Positions 1-8,257 of a stretch of DNA of 64,000 nucleotides are shown here, piece by piece; within the stretch, counting starts at the first letter, position 1; every line of letters starts with the position of its first letter. The notes below the pieces were generated by a model. That model was not told the origin of the DNA. It saw only the letters and a program-made list of their open reading frames with translations, and ran no database searches. The DNA lies in NCBI RefSeq assembly GCF_002262935.1, contig NZ_NPIA01000002.1, positions 310,001 through 374,000 of the forward strand, given 5' to 3'. The position numbers and the translations under genes were made by a program. Source of the DNA: Lottiidibacillus patelloidae. Lineage in GTDB: Bacteria; Bacillota; Bacilli; Bacillales; SA5d-4.

Positions 1-662
1 TCATCAATATTTTCAACAGATACAGGGCGAAACGTTCCTAACCCAACATGGAGTGTAATAAAAGAGATATGAATCCCTTTGCTTCTAATATCATCTAGTA
101 ATTCATTTGTAAAATGAAGGCCTGCTGTTGGTGCCGCTGCCGAACCACGCTCTTTCGCAAATACAGTCTGGTAGCGGTCTTGATCATCTAGTTGTTCTTT
201 AATATACGGTGGAAGTGGCATTTCGCCTAATGAATCTAGCACTTCATAAAAAATTCCTTCATAGTGAAACTGAAGGACGCGACCACCTTGTTCTTCCATG
301 CTTAAACAAGTTGCCTTTAACCTTCCATCACCAAAAGTAATGACTGTTCCTTCTTTCACCCTTTTGGCAGGCTTAACTAACGTTTTCCATTTATCTTGCC
401 CTTCTTCATTTAAAAGAAGAACTTCTACTTTGGCACCCGTATCCTCTTTCATCCCATATAACCTTGCAGGTAAGACGCGGGTATCATTCAATACTAAGCA
501 ATCACCTTCACGCAAATATTCAATAATGTCATAAAAATGACGATGCTCAATCTCACCTGTTTCTTTATCTAATACCATAAGTTTTGAACTGGTACGCTCA
601 AGTAATGGCGTCTGAGCAATTAATTCTTCTGGTAAGTGAAAATCATAATCTTCTACTTTCAT
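1..662 (-). CDS. queA: QueA, S-adenosylmethionine:tRNA ribosyltransferase-isomerase (partial)
   Basis: This enzyme transfers and isomerises the ribosyl part of S-adenosylmethionine onto preQ1 in tRNA, giving epoxyqueuosine at the wobble position. About 220 N-terminal residues are in the window; the 3' end runs off the left edge. QueA hallmarks are visible: a start like [11 protein letters not shown], then [49 protein letters not shown] and [14 protein letters not shown]. In-frame ATGs lie at 668 and 662. AAAGGTG is about 8 bases before 662 and too close to 668, so 662 is preferred. It lies downstream of ruvAB and a DUF2905 gene, an arrangement usual in Bacillaceae. Confidence 0.97.
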   Translation of the reverse strand, partial: MKVEDYDFHLPEELIAQTPLLERTSSKLMVLDKETGEIEHRHFYDIIEYLREGDCLVLNDTRVLPARLYGMKEDTGAKVEVLLLNEEGQDKWKTLVKPAKRVKEGTVITFGDGRLKATCLSMEEQGGRVLQFHYEGIFYEVLDSLGEMPLPPYIKEQLDDQDRYQTVFAKERGSAAAPTAGLHFTNELLDDIRSKGIHISFITLHVGLGTFRPVSVENID

Positions 663-685
663 ATTCATAGCACCTTTTCTTTATT

Positions 686-883
686 TTAGCGGAACTTCCC
701 GAACAAATAGAAAAGTAATGAAAAAACAACACTAACAATAATGGAAGTTACGATAGGAAAGTAAAATGTTGCATTTCCTTTTTTTATTAAGATATCTCCT
801 GGTAATTTTCCGATAAATTTAAAGAGAACCCCAATGATAACAATCAAAATTCCAATTGTAATAAGTGTTTTCCCAATATCCAT
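686..883 (-). CDS. DUF2905 family small membrane protein
   Basis: A 65-residue protein with two predicted membrane helices (about 5-24 and 42-62) joined by a loop containing GKLPGDILIKKGNATFYFP. That loop is typical of the DUF2905 family, whose function is unknown. The gene starts immediately after the ruvB stop codon and lies 18-24 bases before queA, so it is probably co-transcribed with ruvAB-queA. The length is normal for the family. Identification rests on the loop motif and the position. Confidence 0.85.
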   Translation of the reverse strand: MDIGKTLITIGILIVIIGVLFKFIGKLPGDILIKKGNATFYFPIVTSIIVSVVFSLLFYLFGKFR

Positions 884-1885
884 TTATTCGTTAGGCACCT
901 CCATATTAAAATGTTCATACGCTTGTTTCGTTACTATTCTTCCCCTAGGAGTACGTTGAATAAAACCTATTTGTAATAAATAAGGTTCATAAACATCTTC
1001 AATCGTCTCTGATTCTTCACCAATCGTTGCTGCAATAGTATCTAGACCAACTGGACCACCACGGAATTTTTCAATCATGCCAACTAATAGTTTATGGTCG
1101 ATATGATCTAAACCTAAAGCATCTACTTGCAACATTTGCAACGATGTACAAGCTAACTCTTCCGTTATATTACCATTTCCTTGTACTTGAGCAAAATCTC
1201 TTACACGTCGTAGTAAGCGATTTGCAATTCGAGGTGTTCCACGGGATCGTCTAGCAATTTCAAGAGAAGCACTACTTGAAATTGCTATTCCCATAATTTC
1301 TGCAGATCGCGTAACAATTTCTGTTAAGTCTTCTTCTTTATAATACTCTAGTCTACTCATTACACCGAAGCGATCACGCAGTGGTGCAGAAAGACTCCCC
1401 GCTCTAGTAGTAGCTCCAACTAAAGTAAATGGCGGTAAATCGAGACGGACTGACCTTGCAGAAGCGCCTTTCCCAATAACAATATCTAAACAAAAGTCTT
1501 CCATTGCTGGATATAAAACTTCCTCAATCGATTTATGGAGGCGATGAATTTCATCAATAAATAATACATCCCCAGGCTCTAAAGCAGTTAAAATCGCTGC
1601 TAAATCACCAGGTCGCTCAATAGCTGGACCTGCAGTCGTTCGCAACTCTCCACCCATTTCATTTGCTATTATTTGTGCCATCGTTGTTTTCCCTAACCCT
1701 GGTGGCCCATATAAGAGAACATGATCAAGAGTTTCTTCACGCATCTTGGCAGCTTGGATAAATATTGTTAAATTCTCTTTTACTTTCTGTTGACCGATAT
1801 ATTGTTTTAACGTTTGCGGTCGCAGGCTTAGTTCCGTTTTTTCTTCCTCCCACGATGCATCGCTCGATACAAGACGTTCATCCAT
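884..1885 (-). CDS. ruvB: RuvB, Holliday junction branch-migration ATPase
   Basis: This is the hexameric AAA+ motor that works with RuvA to drive branch migration of Holliday junctions. The 333-residue product has the Walker A motif GPPGLGKTT at about 60-68, Walker [10 protein letters not shown] near 110, sensor motif LVGATTRAG and arginine finger region APLRDRFGV. It ends with the RuvB winged-helix domain ([26 protein letters not shown]). ATG at 1885 is chosen because GGAGG lies 9 bases upstream and the protein then starts MDERLV as in B. subtilis. A TTG at 1894 lies too close to the same site. It follows ruvA by 15 bases. Confidence 0.98.
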   Translation of the reverse strand: MDERLVSSDASWEEEKTELSLRPQTLKQYIGQQKVKENLTIFIQAAKMREETLDHVLLYGPPGLGKTTMAQIIANEMGGELRTTAGPAIERPGDLAAILTALEPGDVLFIDEIHRLHKSIEEVLYPAMEDFCLDIVIGKGASARSVRLDLPPFTLVGATTRAGSLSAPLRDRFGVMSRLEYYKEEDLTEIVTRSAEIMGIAISSSASLEIARRSRGTPRIANRLLRRVRDFAQVQGNGNITEELACTSLQMLQVDALGLDHIDHKLLVGMIEKFRGGPVGLDTIAATIGEESETIEDVYEPYLLQIGFIQRTPRGRIVTKQAYEHFNMEVPNE

Positions 1886-1900
1886 AATCGTCAACCTCCG

Positions 1901-2500
1901 TTACTGTAATAATGCTCGTAAAGCTTTTTTGACATATTCATCTGCAGAACATTCCTGCTCTAATAAGATTGGCATGACCTTTTTAATTTCTCTTTCCGCA
2001 TAGCCGAGTGCTTTTAGTGCTTCAATAGCCTCTTCTAAAGGAATGTTCTTGTCTTGTGTAGATTCGACTTGAACTTCTGGCTGGAATAAGTTAGGTAGCT
2101 GATCTTCGAGCTTTCCTTTTAAATCTAAGATCATTTGTCTAGCAGTTTTCTTACCTACACCAGGAAATTTCGTTAAAAACTTATCATCTTCATTTTCAAT
2201 GGCATTAGCAAGTTGTTTCGGTTGTCCCGCTGCTAAGATAGCAAGTGCACCCTTTGGTCCAATCCCAGAAACTTGGATCAGTTTCATAAATAAAGATCGC
2301 TCATCATGTGTCGGGAATCCATAAAGAGCGATTAAATCTTCTCTTACGTATTGATATGTATAGACCGTTACTTCTTCCCCGATTTGATCTTGGAATACGA
2401 ACGGATTGGCAGTTAATATCTGATATCCTATATTATTTGTTTCAATAACTACATAAGTTGAAGCAATATTGTTCATTGTCCCTTTTATATATTCATACAT
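1901..2500 (-). CDS. ruvA: RuvA, Holliday junction DNA helicase subunit
   Basis: RuvA binds four-way junctions as a tetramer and loads RuvB. The 199-residue product starts MYEYIKGTM. It has the OB-fold N-terminus, tandem helix-hairpin-helix motifs ([13 protein letters not shown] and [20 protein letters not shown]) and a C-terminal RuvB-binding domain ([16 protein letters not shown]). An upstream in-frame ATG at 2536 would add 12 residues. That stretch is itself the ribosome binding site region (AAAGGGAG before 2500), so 2500 is the likely start. Confidence 0.97.
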   Translation of the reverse strand: MYEYIKGTMNNIASTYVVIETNNIGYQILTANPFVFQDQIGEEVTVYTYQYVREDLIALYGFPTHDERSLFMKLIQVSGIGPKGALAILAAGQPKQLANAIENEDDKFLTKFPGVGKKTARQMILDLKGKLEDQLPNLFQPEVQVESTQDKNIPLEEAIEALKALGYAEREIKKVMPILLEQECSADEYVKKALRALLQ

Positions 2501-2581
2501 GACTCTCTCTCCCTTTTTCAAAAACCGAACATGCATTTCCCTATCTTATTCTATCATAAGCAACTATAAAAAACAGTAAGG

Positions 2582-2610
2582 AAGGGCCACTCAAAATGAG
2601 TAGCCCTTCT
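2582..2610 (-). terminator. Rho-independent terminator after bofC
   Basis: An AAGGGC...GCCCTT hairpin with inner arms ACTCA/TGAGT sits directly after the bofC stop. On the minus strand it is followed by a T-rich tail. It separates bofC from ruvA. Confidence 0.8.
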
Positions 2611-2612
2611 GT

Positions 2613-3182
2613 TTATCTTACTTCATATTCTTTTAATGATTGTAATAATTGACTATACTGATCCTTCGAAATAATGACAATTCCTTCTTTTAGTTGTTCT
2701 TTCAATTTACTTTCCAACTTCTCTAAATCAATTTGAAAAAATGATTGAATCACTTCATCAGCTGCAGGATTCCCTTTATAAATCGATAACCTACCTTCTT
2801 GGTCTATGCCAAAATAGCCGTTTGCTTTTAAAAGAGGCGAAATATCATCTATATGTTGTTTAAAAGTGACTTGTCCTTCTTTTTGGTCTAACAATTGCCA
2901 GTCTTCATATTGAGCCCAAAAGTCATCCATTGACCAAATCGTTTGCTTAATTACTTCTTCGCTTGTCTCACCATCTAAGTAAATTCGCTTCAACACAACC
3001 TTTAATTGTAATGGAGCTAGTGTTGGTGAAGATTTTTTCTCTTGTTCTATCTCTGTTCGTGCGATTAATTTTTCATTTTCTAATACTGTGATTTGTTCCT
3101 TTCCCTTAACTTCTTTAACAATTGTTTGATAAGAGAATACAGCTGTACTCAATACTAACATCATAATAATTGTGATTTTCAT
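2613..3182 (-). CDS. bofC: BofC, forespore regulator of the sigma-K checkpoint
   Basis: BofC is a secreted forespore protein that, in B. subtilis, restrains the SpoIVB signalling protease and so the timing of pro-sigma-K processing. The 189-residue product has an N-terminal signal segment (about 3-19) and then the conserved BofC core: KVVLKRIYLDGETSEE, WSMDDFWAQYEDWQLL, DDISPLLKANGYFGI and IQSFFQIDLEKLESKL. The core is recognisable throughout and the length is close to the B. subtilis 170 residues. Position next to ruvA also matches. It is monocistronic, with its own terminator. Confidence 0.93.
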   Translation of the reverse strand: MKITIIMMLVLSTAVFSYQTIVKEVKGKEQITVLENEKLIARTEIEQEKKSSPTLAPLQLKVVLKRIYLDGETSEEVIKQTIWSMDDFWAQYEDWQLLDQKEGQVTFKQHIDDISPLLKANGYFGIDQEGRLSIYKGNPAADEVIQSFFQIDLEKLESKLKEQLKEGIVIISKDQYSQLLQSLKEYEVR

Positions 3183-3260
3183 AGGATCACCTCAACATAA
3201 TAATAAATATTAAAATAGCTCAAAATCTATTATTGCCAACTAAAATAAAAATTATCCATA

Positions 3261-3337
3261 GAAAAGCGAGGCGAACGTTCAGCGACGTATAAGCTGGAGC
3301 AATTTGTTTGAGATAAAGGAAACACAGATTGGACAGC
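3261..3337 (+). repeat. Truncated copy of the 153-bp intergenic repeat unit
   Basis: The first 65 bases (GAAAAGCGAGGCGAACG, AGCGACGTATAAG, GAGATAAAGGAAACAC) match the left half of the units at 17924, 18077, 55495 and 55648. The right half (GATGTTGACTTATCG onward) is missing apart from a GGACAGCT-like tail. It lies between bofC and the terminator of the YhcN-type lipoprotein gene. Confidence 0.8.
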
Positions 3338-3340
3338 TAT

Positions 3341-3373
3341 AAAAAAAAGCAAGAAACCGTAACGGTTTCTTGC
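3341..3373 (-). terminator. Terminator of the YhcN/YlaJ lipoprotein gene
   Basis: A perfect 11-bp stem (GCAAGAAACCG / CGGTTTCTTGC) with a 3-base loop. On the minus strand it is followed by eight T residues, a strong intrinsic terminator for the gene ending at 3387. Confidence 0.9.
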
Positions 3374-3386
3374 CTAAAAGGATAAG

Positions 3387-4055
3387 TTAGTAATTGTCGT
3401 TATCAAATGGTTCTCTCATTGCATCGCCCATATCTTCCATCATTTCGTTTAAATCCGATTGGAAATTATCAATTCGGTCTCCATTTCGCAGACCATCATG
3501 AATTGTGCCAATTCGTCTAAACATATTCTCATCTGTAACGATGCGAACTTCTTTACCAGCAGCTAAGCCTCGGATTGCGTTCCTTACTTTAGCTTCAACA
3601 TCTTTGTCATTTCTGTCATTCGTATCGATAGCTACAATGACAGTATTATTGTAGACAACTGTATTGACATCTTCTACATTTGGCATTGCTTCAATTCGCT
3701 GATCAATACGGTCAGCAATTGTGCCATTTCTTGCATACCCTCGATCATAATCATACGTGCCAACCATACCTCTGTCACGAATATTATCTCGAGCGTTATT
3801 ACGGCGTGTGTTAATAAATGGCACATTTCGTCTGTCATTATTATCTATGTCAAACATATCAGATAAAGGACCTTGATCCATTCCTCGACCGTTGTTGTAA
3901 TCAAAGTCGGTATCTGTGTCATCGTTAGTATAATAACCTATAGGACGAGTTGTATTGTCATACCTATTTTCAACACCTTGTTCATTTGTATTACACCCGA
4001 CTAATCCACCAAAGATTAACGCAGCAGAAAGAGTAGTAAAAGTAGCTTTTTTCAT
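3387..4055 (-). CDS. YhcN/YlaJ-family sporulation lipoprotein (CoxA-like)
   Basis: A 222-residue lipoprotein. Residues 1-20 form a signal peptide ending in the lipobox LVGC. An Asp/Asn/Arg-rich linker follows (NNDRRN, RRNNARDNIRDRG). Then comes the YhcN/YlaJ domain (IADRIDQRIEAMPNVEDVNTV, IVAIDTNDRND, VEAKVRNAIRG, VRIVTDENMFRRI). Members sit in the spore inner membrane or cortex. The position downstream of safA corresponds to coxA (yrbB) of B. subtilis, but the family is paralogous, so orthology is inferred from context. ATG 4055 has GGGAGG 9 bases upstream. Confidence 0.88.
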   Translation of the reverse strand: MKKATFTTLSAALIFGGLVGCNTNEQGVENRYDNTTRPIGYYTNDDTDTDFDYNNGRGMDQGPLSDMFDIDNNDRRNVPFINTRRNNARDNIRDRGMVGTYDYDRGYARNGTIADRIDQRIEAMPNVEDVNTVVYNNTVIVAIDTNDRNDKDVEAKVRNAIRGLAAGKEVRIVTDENMFRRIGTIHDGLRNGDRIDNFQSDLNEMMEDMGDAMREPFDNDNY

Positions 4056-4143
4056 TATAAAAAACCTCCCTTTCACCTATTATGATGGCAAAGAGAGGAG
4101 GAATTTAGTCTGTTATATAAAGGTAGTATCTCTATAATTTTTC

Positions 4144-5151
4144 CTAGTTTTTTTCTTTAACAATATCGCGTAGGTCTGAAACAAGCTCCATTCTTTTAAC
4201 ATAATGTCTTTCTAATTGGTAAATAAAGTCGTATATCTTCTTTTCATTAATTGGCACATTTGTCGTTAAACGATTCCATTCCCTAAATATATCTGTAGGA
4301 TAAATTAATGCGGTTGCAAACCATTTTGTTTTTATTAAATCAGATAAACTGTGATGAAACTCATCCATAATACTTTCTAAGGAATAATCGCAATATGGGA
4401 AAAATCGATTCACTAATTGGAGTGTATCATACTCAAATGGTGCACATGCCATAAGGTCATAGTCAATCATCACAATACTTCCATCATTTTTTCGAAGGAA
4501 GTTGTGATTTGCCACATCACCGTGAATAATGATTCCTTTTCTTCTTGCACTTCTTTCCTTTTGTTCTAACACTTCAATTGGTAACGTATCTAGAGCATAT
4601 TCTCCCCACTTTAAAAATTTTTTCATCATTTTATGCTGGGAGTCCGTTAACAATTTTCGATTGTCATATAAGTTGTAAAAGAATGTGTCAAGACGAGTCG
4701 CCCATTTTGAATAAAGCGAGTATTTAGGGACAAACTCAGGTCTTCGGTCAGTTAAAATAGATACTTCTTGTTGAAAAATTCGTAAATGATCATAAGCAGC
4801 AATTCGATCTTTTCTTATATTATAAGAAAGTGGCTTCCCTTCAATATAAGGCATCAGTGCATAGTAATACTTATCCGATTTTTTAACGTATTTCCCACTT
4901 TCAAATGGGATAAAACGTACAGAACCCGAAAAAGACTTCTCGGCAAATATCCTTGCCAACCAAATTTGCTTCAGAATGTGGTTTTTACTTTTGTATCTTT
5001 TAATTACTAAGTAATTGTTTTCAGTAGATAATAAATATACATTCTCATTAATTACTTTCAGTTCATCTGCCGAAATATTGAATTCATTTTTAAATTTTAA
5101 AAGAAGACGATTTTTAAAATCGTCTTCTTTATGTGATTTCATGTTACTCAT
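4144..5151 (-). CDS. CotS/YutH-type spore coat kinase-like protein (APH fold)
   Basis: A 335-residue aminoglycoside-phosphotransferase-fold protein of the CotS family of spore coat proteins. It has an ATP-binding lysine region (NYLVIKRYKS), an intact catalytic loop HGDVANHNFL and a metal-binding IDYD, so it may be an active kinase; the substrate is unknown. ATG 5151 is preferred (GAGGAAAG about 8 bases upstream), overlapping the safA stop by 8 bases. That implies translational coupling to SafA. A near-perfect DNA palindrome lies in its first codons (5101-5129). B. subtilis has no kinase gene at this exact place. Confidence 0.85.
   Translation of the reverse strand: MSNMKSHKEDDFKNRLLLKFKNEFNISADELKVINENVYLLSTENNYLVIKRYKSKNHILKQIWLARIFAEKSFSGSVRFIPFESGKYVKKSDKYYYALMPYIEGKPLSYNIRKDRIAAYDHLRIFQQEVSILTDRRPEFVPKYSLYSKWATRLDTFFYNLYDNRKLLTDSQHKMMKKFLKWGEYALDTLPIEVLEQKERSARRKGIIIHGDVANHNFLRKNDGSIVMIDYDLMACAPFEYDTLQLVNRFFPYCDYSLESIMDEFHHSLSDLIKTKWFATALIYPTDIFREWNRLTTNVPINEKKIYDFIYQLERHYVKRMELVSDLRDIVKEKN
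5101..5129 (-). promoter_or_regulatory. 14-bp palindromic hairpin inside the start of the kinase gene
   Basis: AAGAAGACGATTTT and AAAATCGTCTTCTT are separated by one base, within codons about 8-17 of the kinase. On the minus strand it is followed by TTTTAAAATTT. It could act as an attenuator or mRNA stabiliser downstream of safA, or hinder translation of the kinase. The role is inferred from structure only. Confidence 0.5.
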
Positions 5152-6181
5152 TGTCACTGCTTTCCTCATCTAACCTTGGCATTTGTTGGTACATTTGAGG
5201 TTGCTGCATCATTGGGTATTGCATCATTGGCTGTTGCTGCATCATTGGTTGTTGCATCATCGGCTGTTGCATTTGTGGATAGCCCATCGGTCCGTGACAT
5301 CCACAGTGGTGCATTGGGTGGTGTCCATATGGCATCTGCTGTTGCATTGGCATTTGTTGCTGCATAGGCTGTTGCATTCCTGGATAACCCATTGGCATGT
5401 GTGGTCCCATTGGTTGTTGCATTCCTGGATAACCCATCGGCATTTGATGACCTTGTGGCATTCCCATCATACCAGGCATCTCTGGCATTTCTGGTGACTC
5501 TGGAGATTCATACTCTTCTCCACCCATCCCCATTTGCGGTTGCATACCAGGTGCCATTTGTGGCATTTGTTGTCCCATTGGCATTTGTTGCATTGGCTGT
5601 TGCATTCCTGGATAACCCATTGGCATCCCTGAACCTGGCATCATTGGAGACATAGGTACACAGTGTTGGTGATGCATTAAATGGTGATGATGTGCCACTG
5701 GCTGTTGATGCATTGGCATTTGTTGCATTGGCATCATTGGCATTTCAGGTGATTCTGGTGATTCATCATCCATCATATCTGTCATAGGAGCTTGTTGTGC
5801 TTGCATTTGTGGGTATTGAGGATATTGTGGCATTTGTGGCATCTGTTGCATCGGCATTTGCGGCATGTCGTATGGCATCTGTTGCATTGGCTGCATTTTA
5901 GGCATCATCGGCATCTCAGGTGACTCTAAAGAATCTGGTGACTCCTCCATTTTCGGCGGTGGTGTCATTTTTGGCTTTTGTTTTTCTTTCCGTGGCATAC
6001 TTGCTACCTCTTTTGGTTTAACTGTAATACCTTGGGATGGAACCTTAATCTTCATTCCTGGCAAAATATTATCTGGATTACTTAGATGTGTGTTCACTTT
6101 TCGAACATCATCTACTTTTACATTATATCGATTGGCAATGTTAGATAATGTTTCGCCTTTTTGTACGATGTGTATTTTCAA
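5144..6181 (-). CDS. safA: SafA, LysM spore coat morphogenetic protein
   Basis: SafA is the inner-coat morphogenetic protein that localises to the cortex-coat interface and partners SpoVID. Residues 1-48 are a LysM domain (KIHIVQKGETLSNIANRYNV ... PGMKIKVP). The remaining 300 residues are low-complexity Met/Pro/Gln-rich, with repeats of GYPGMQQPM and ESPESPEMP and a His cluster near 165-175. The start is TTG at 6181 with AAGGGAG 8 bases upstream. Position next to nadA matches B. subtilis. Only the LysM part is clearly conserved; the tail is unusually rich in methionine. Confidence 0.92.
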   Translation of the reverse strand: MKIHIVQKGETLSNIANRYNVKVDDVRKVNTHLSNPDNILPGMKIKVPSQGITVKPKEVASMPRKEKQKPKMTPPPKMEESPDSLESPEMPMMPKMQPMQQMPYDMPQMPMQQMPQMPQYPQYPQMQAQQAPMTDMMDDESPESPEMPMMPMQQMPMHQQPVAHHHHLMHHQHCVPMSPMMPGSGMPMGYPGMQQPMQQMPMGQQMPQMAPGMQPQMGMGGEEYESPESPEMPEMPGMMGMPQGHQMPMGYPGMQQPMGPHMPMGYPGMQQPMQQQMPMQQQMPYGHHPMHHCGCHGPMGYPQMQQPMMQQPMMQQQPMMQYPMMQQPQMYQQMPRLDEESSDNE

Positions 6182-6288
6182 GTTTATTACTCCCTTCTAC
6201 AAAGTCTTAAATAGTATATGATTGTATAGGGCTTTTGCCACTATAGCTTCTCAGCTAAAACATATGTTAGGATTAGTGGTTTTATGAA

Positions 6289-6315
6289 TAAAAAAAGACG
6301 ACCTAAATGGCCGCC
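6289..6315 (-). terminator. Terminator of the nadBCA operon
   Basis: A stem of GGCGGCC with GGTCGTC (two G-U pairs) and a 5-base loop. It overlaps the nadA stop codon region and is followed on the minus strand by seven or eight T residues. Confidence 0.8.
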
Positions 6316-7415
6316 TACACTCTTTCTAACATTCGATTTAATGCGAGTTTTGCATCTTTAGCAACAATTTCTTCCACTTTAATTACATTTATTAGCTTTC
6401 CCTCGACAATGGATTCCAGTGCCCAAAGTAAATGTGGCAGATCAATTCTATTCATTGTTAAACAAGGGCACATATTTGGATTTAAAGAGATAATTTCTTT
6501 ATCTTTATGAATACTCTTGATTCGATTTACTAGGTTCATTTCTGTTCCAATCGCCCATTTCGATCCTGCCGGACTATTGTTTATAGTAGTTAAAATCATA
6601 TTTGTAGAGCCCGCTTCATCAGCTTGCTGCACTACTTCCCAACTACATTCTGGGTGAACGATAATTTTCATTTCTGGATCGTTTTTTCTAATATCATTAA
6701 TGTTTTCTATCGTAAACTTTTCATGAACGGAACAATGTCCTTTCCACAAAATAACTTTTACTTTTTCAATATTCTCTTCATATTCAAACGTTTCTGTAAT
6801 CGGATCCCAAATTGCCATTTCATCTAAAGGAATTCCTAAATCATAGGCGGTATTTCTTCCTAAATGCTGGTCAGGTAAAAATAATATTCGTTCTTTTTGT
6901 GTAAATGCCCATTCTAACATTTTCTTTGCGTTCGAAGATGTTACAGTAGCCCCGCCATGTTTTCCGCAAAATGCTTTAATTGCTGCTGTTGAGTTTACAT
7001 ACGTTAATGGGATAATCGTATCTCCAAGTGCTTTTTGCATGTTTATCCAACCACGTTCGGTTTGGTCAATATTTGCCATATCAGCCATTGAACACCCTGC
7101 ACGCATATCAGGTAAAATTACCGTTTGCTCATCCGTCGTTAATATATCAGCTGTTTCTGCCATAAAATGCACGCCGCAAAAAACGATAAATTCAGCTTTA
7201 TTATTTTTAGCCGATAGTTGCGCCAACTGCAGTGAGTCACCAGTATCATGAGAAAATTGAACAACTTCATCTTTCTGATAATGATGCCCTGGTAAATATA
7301 AGCGATCACCTAGTTCTAGTTTGATTTGCTTTACTTTATTCTCCATCTCTTCTGTTGACATCTTACGGTATTTATCAGGCAATGAGGCGTTTGTCATTTG
7401 ACTTAGTAAGTTCAT
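6315..7415 (-). CDS. nadA: NadA, quinolinate synthase
   Basis: NadA condenses iminoaspartate with dihydroxyacetone phosphate to quinolinate, using a [4Fe-4S] cluster. The 366-residue product has the NadA signatures [78 protein letters not shown] and [16 protein letters not shown]. The cluster cysteines are expected in AGCS, PECS and CPC. Its ATG overlaps the nadC stop (ATGA) and has GGGAGG 9 bases upstream. It is the last gene of the nadB-nadC-nadA operon. Confidence 0.98.
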   Translation of the reverse strand: MNLLSQMTNASLPDKYRKMSTEEMENKVKQIKLELGDRLYLPGHHYQKDEVVQFSHDTGDSLQLAQLSAKNNKAEFIVFCGVHFMAETADILTTDEQTVILPDMRAGCSMADMANIDQTERGWINMQKALGDTIIPLTYVNSTAAIKAFCGKHGGATVTSSNAKKMLEWAFTQKERILFLPDQHLGRNTAYDLGIPLDEMAIWDPITETFEYEENIEKVKVILWKGHCSVHEKFTIENINDIRKNDPEMKIIVHPECSWEVVQQADEAGSTNMILTTINNSPAGSKWAIGTEMNLVNRIKSIHKDKEIISLNPNMCPCLTMNRIDLPHLLWALESIVEGKLINVIKVEEIVAKDAKLALNRMLERV

Positions 7416-8257
7416 GCCTTAAACCCTCCCTTAATATTAAAACTAATATCTAACCCTTTTGCTGAATGAGTAATAAATCCTAAAGAAATATAATCTACTT
7501 CTGTATCTCGATAACTTGCGATATTTTCTAATGTAATGCCGCCTGAAACTTCTGTGACTATCGTTTTTGGTACATGTTTTTTCATTTGCACTACCTGTTC
7601 AGGCGTGCAATTATCAAACATAATAATATCTGCTTGTGCCTCAACAGCTTCAATGACTTGCTCTGTCGTTTCCGTTTCGACTTCCACTTTTACCATGTGA
7701 CCTATTTTGTTTTTAACAAGCTGTACCGCTGCCATAATACTACCTGCTGCAGCTATATGATTATCCTTCAACATTACTCCATCATAAAGACCAAATCGAT
7801 GATTATAGCCTCCACCACACGTGACAGCGTACTTCTCAAATGCACGCAATCCAGGTGTCGTTTTTCGCGTATCACAAACTCTTGTTTTCTCACTATCTAA
7901 TGTGGCAACAGCTTGCTTTGTTAGCGTAGCAATTCCACTCATGCGCTGAATAAGGTTTAGCATGACCCGCTCGGCTTTTAAAAGCGCTTGTATTGGCCCT
8001 TCTACTAATGCGATGACTTGATTTATTTTCACATTATCGCCATCGTTAACGTACATCTCTACTTTTACTGTTTCATCGATTAATTTAAAAGCTTCTTCCA
8101 AGATGGTTTGCCCAGAAAAAATACCGTCCTCTTTTACTAATACTTCTCCTGTTACACGCTGATTTTGCTGGAAAATAATTTCACTTGATAAATCTCTGCC
8201 ATTTATATCTTCGTGAAAAAATGTTTTTAGTTTTTCCTTCACATAAAAACTGTCCAT
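7412..8257 (-). CDS. nadC: NadC, nicotinate-nucleotide pyrophosphorylase
   Basis: This enzyme converts quinolinate and PRPP to nicotinate mononucleotide. About 281 residues. Family motifs are [72 protein letters not shown] and [18 protein letters not shown]. Adjacent ATGs lie at 8260 and 8257. AGGAGG is 7 bases before 8257, which is chosen. The start lies 77 bases inside the end of nadB, and the stop overlaps the nadA start. Confidence 0.97.
   Translation of the reverse strand: MDSFYVKEKLKTFFHEDINGRDLSSEIIFQQNQRVTGEVLVKEDGIFSGQTILEEAFKLIDETVKVEMYVNDGDNVKINQVIALVEGPIQALLKAERVMLNLIQRMSGIATLTKQAVATLDSEKTRVCDTRKTTPGLRAFEKYAVTCGGGYNHRFGLYDGVMLKDNHIAAAGSIMAAVQLVKNKIGHMVKVEVETETTEQVIEAVEAQADIIMFDNCTPEQVVQMKKHVPKTIVTEVSGGITLENIASYRDTEVDYISLGFITHSAKGLDISFNIKGGFKA

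Noticed and set aside
1886-1894. TTG start of ruvB at 1894
   Set aside because: It directly follows GGAGG with no spacing; ATG 1885 has correct spacing and the familiar N-terminus.
5176-5655. Several long plus-strand frames opposite safA
   Set aside because: They mirror the repetitive Met/Gln codons of safA, lack ribosome binding sites and have biased compositions rich in Val, Ala, His and Leu.
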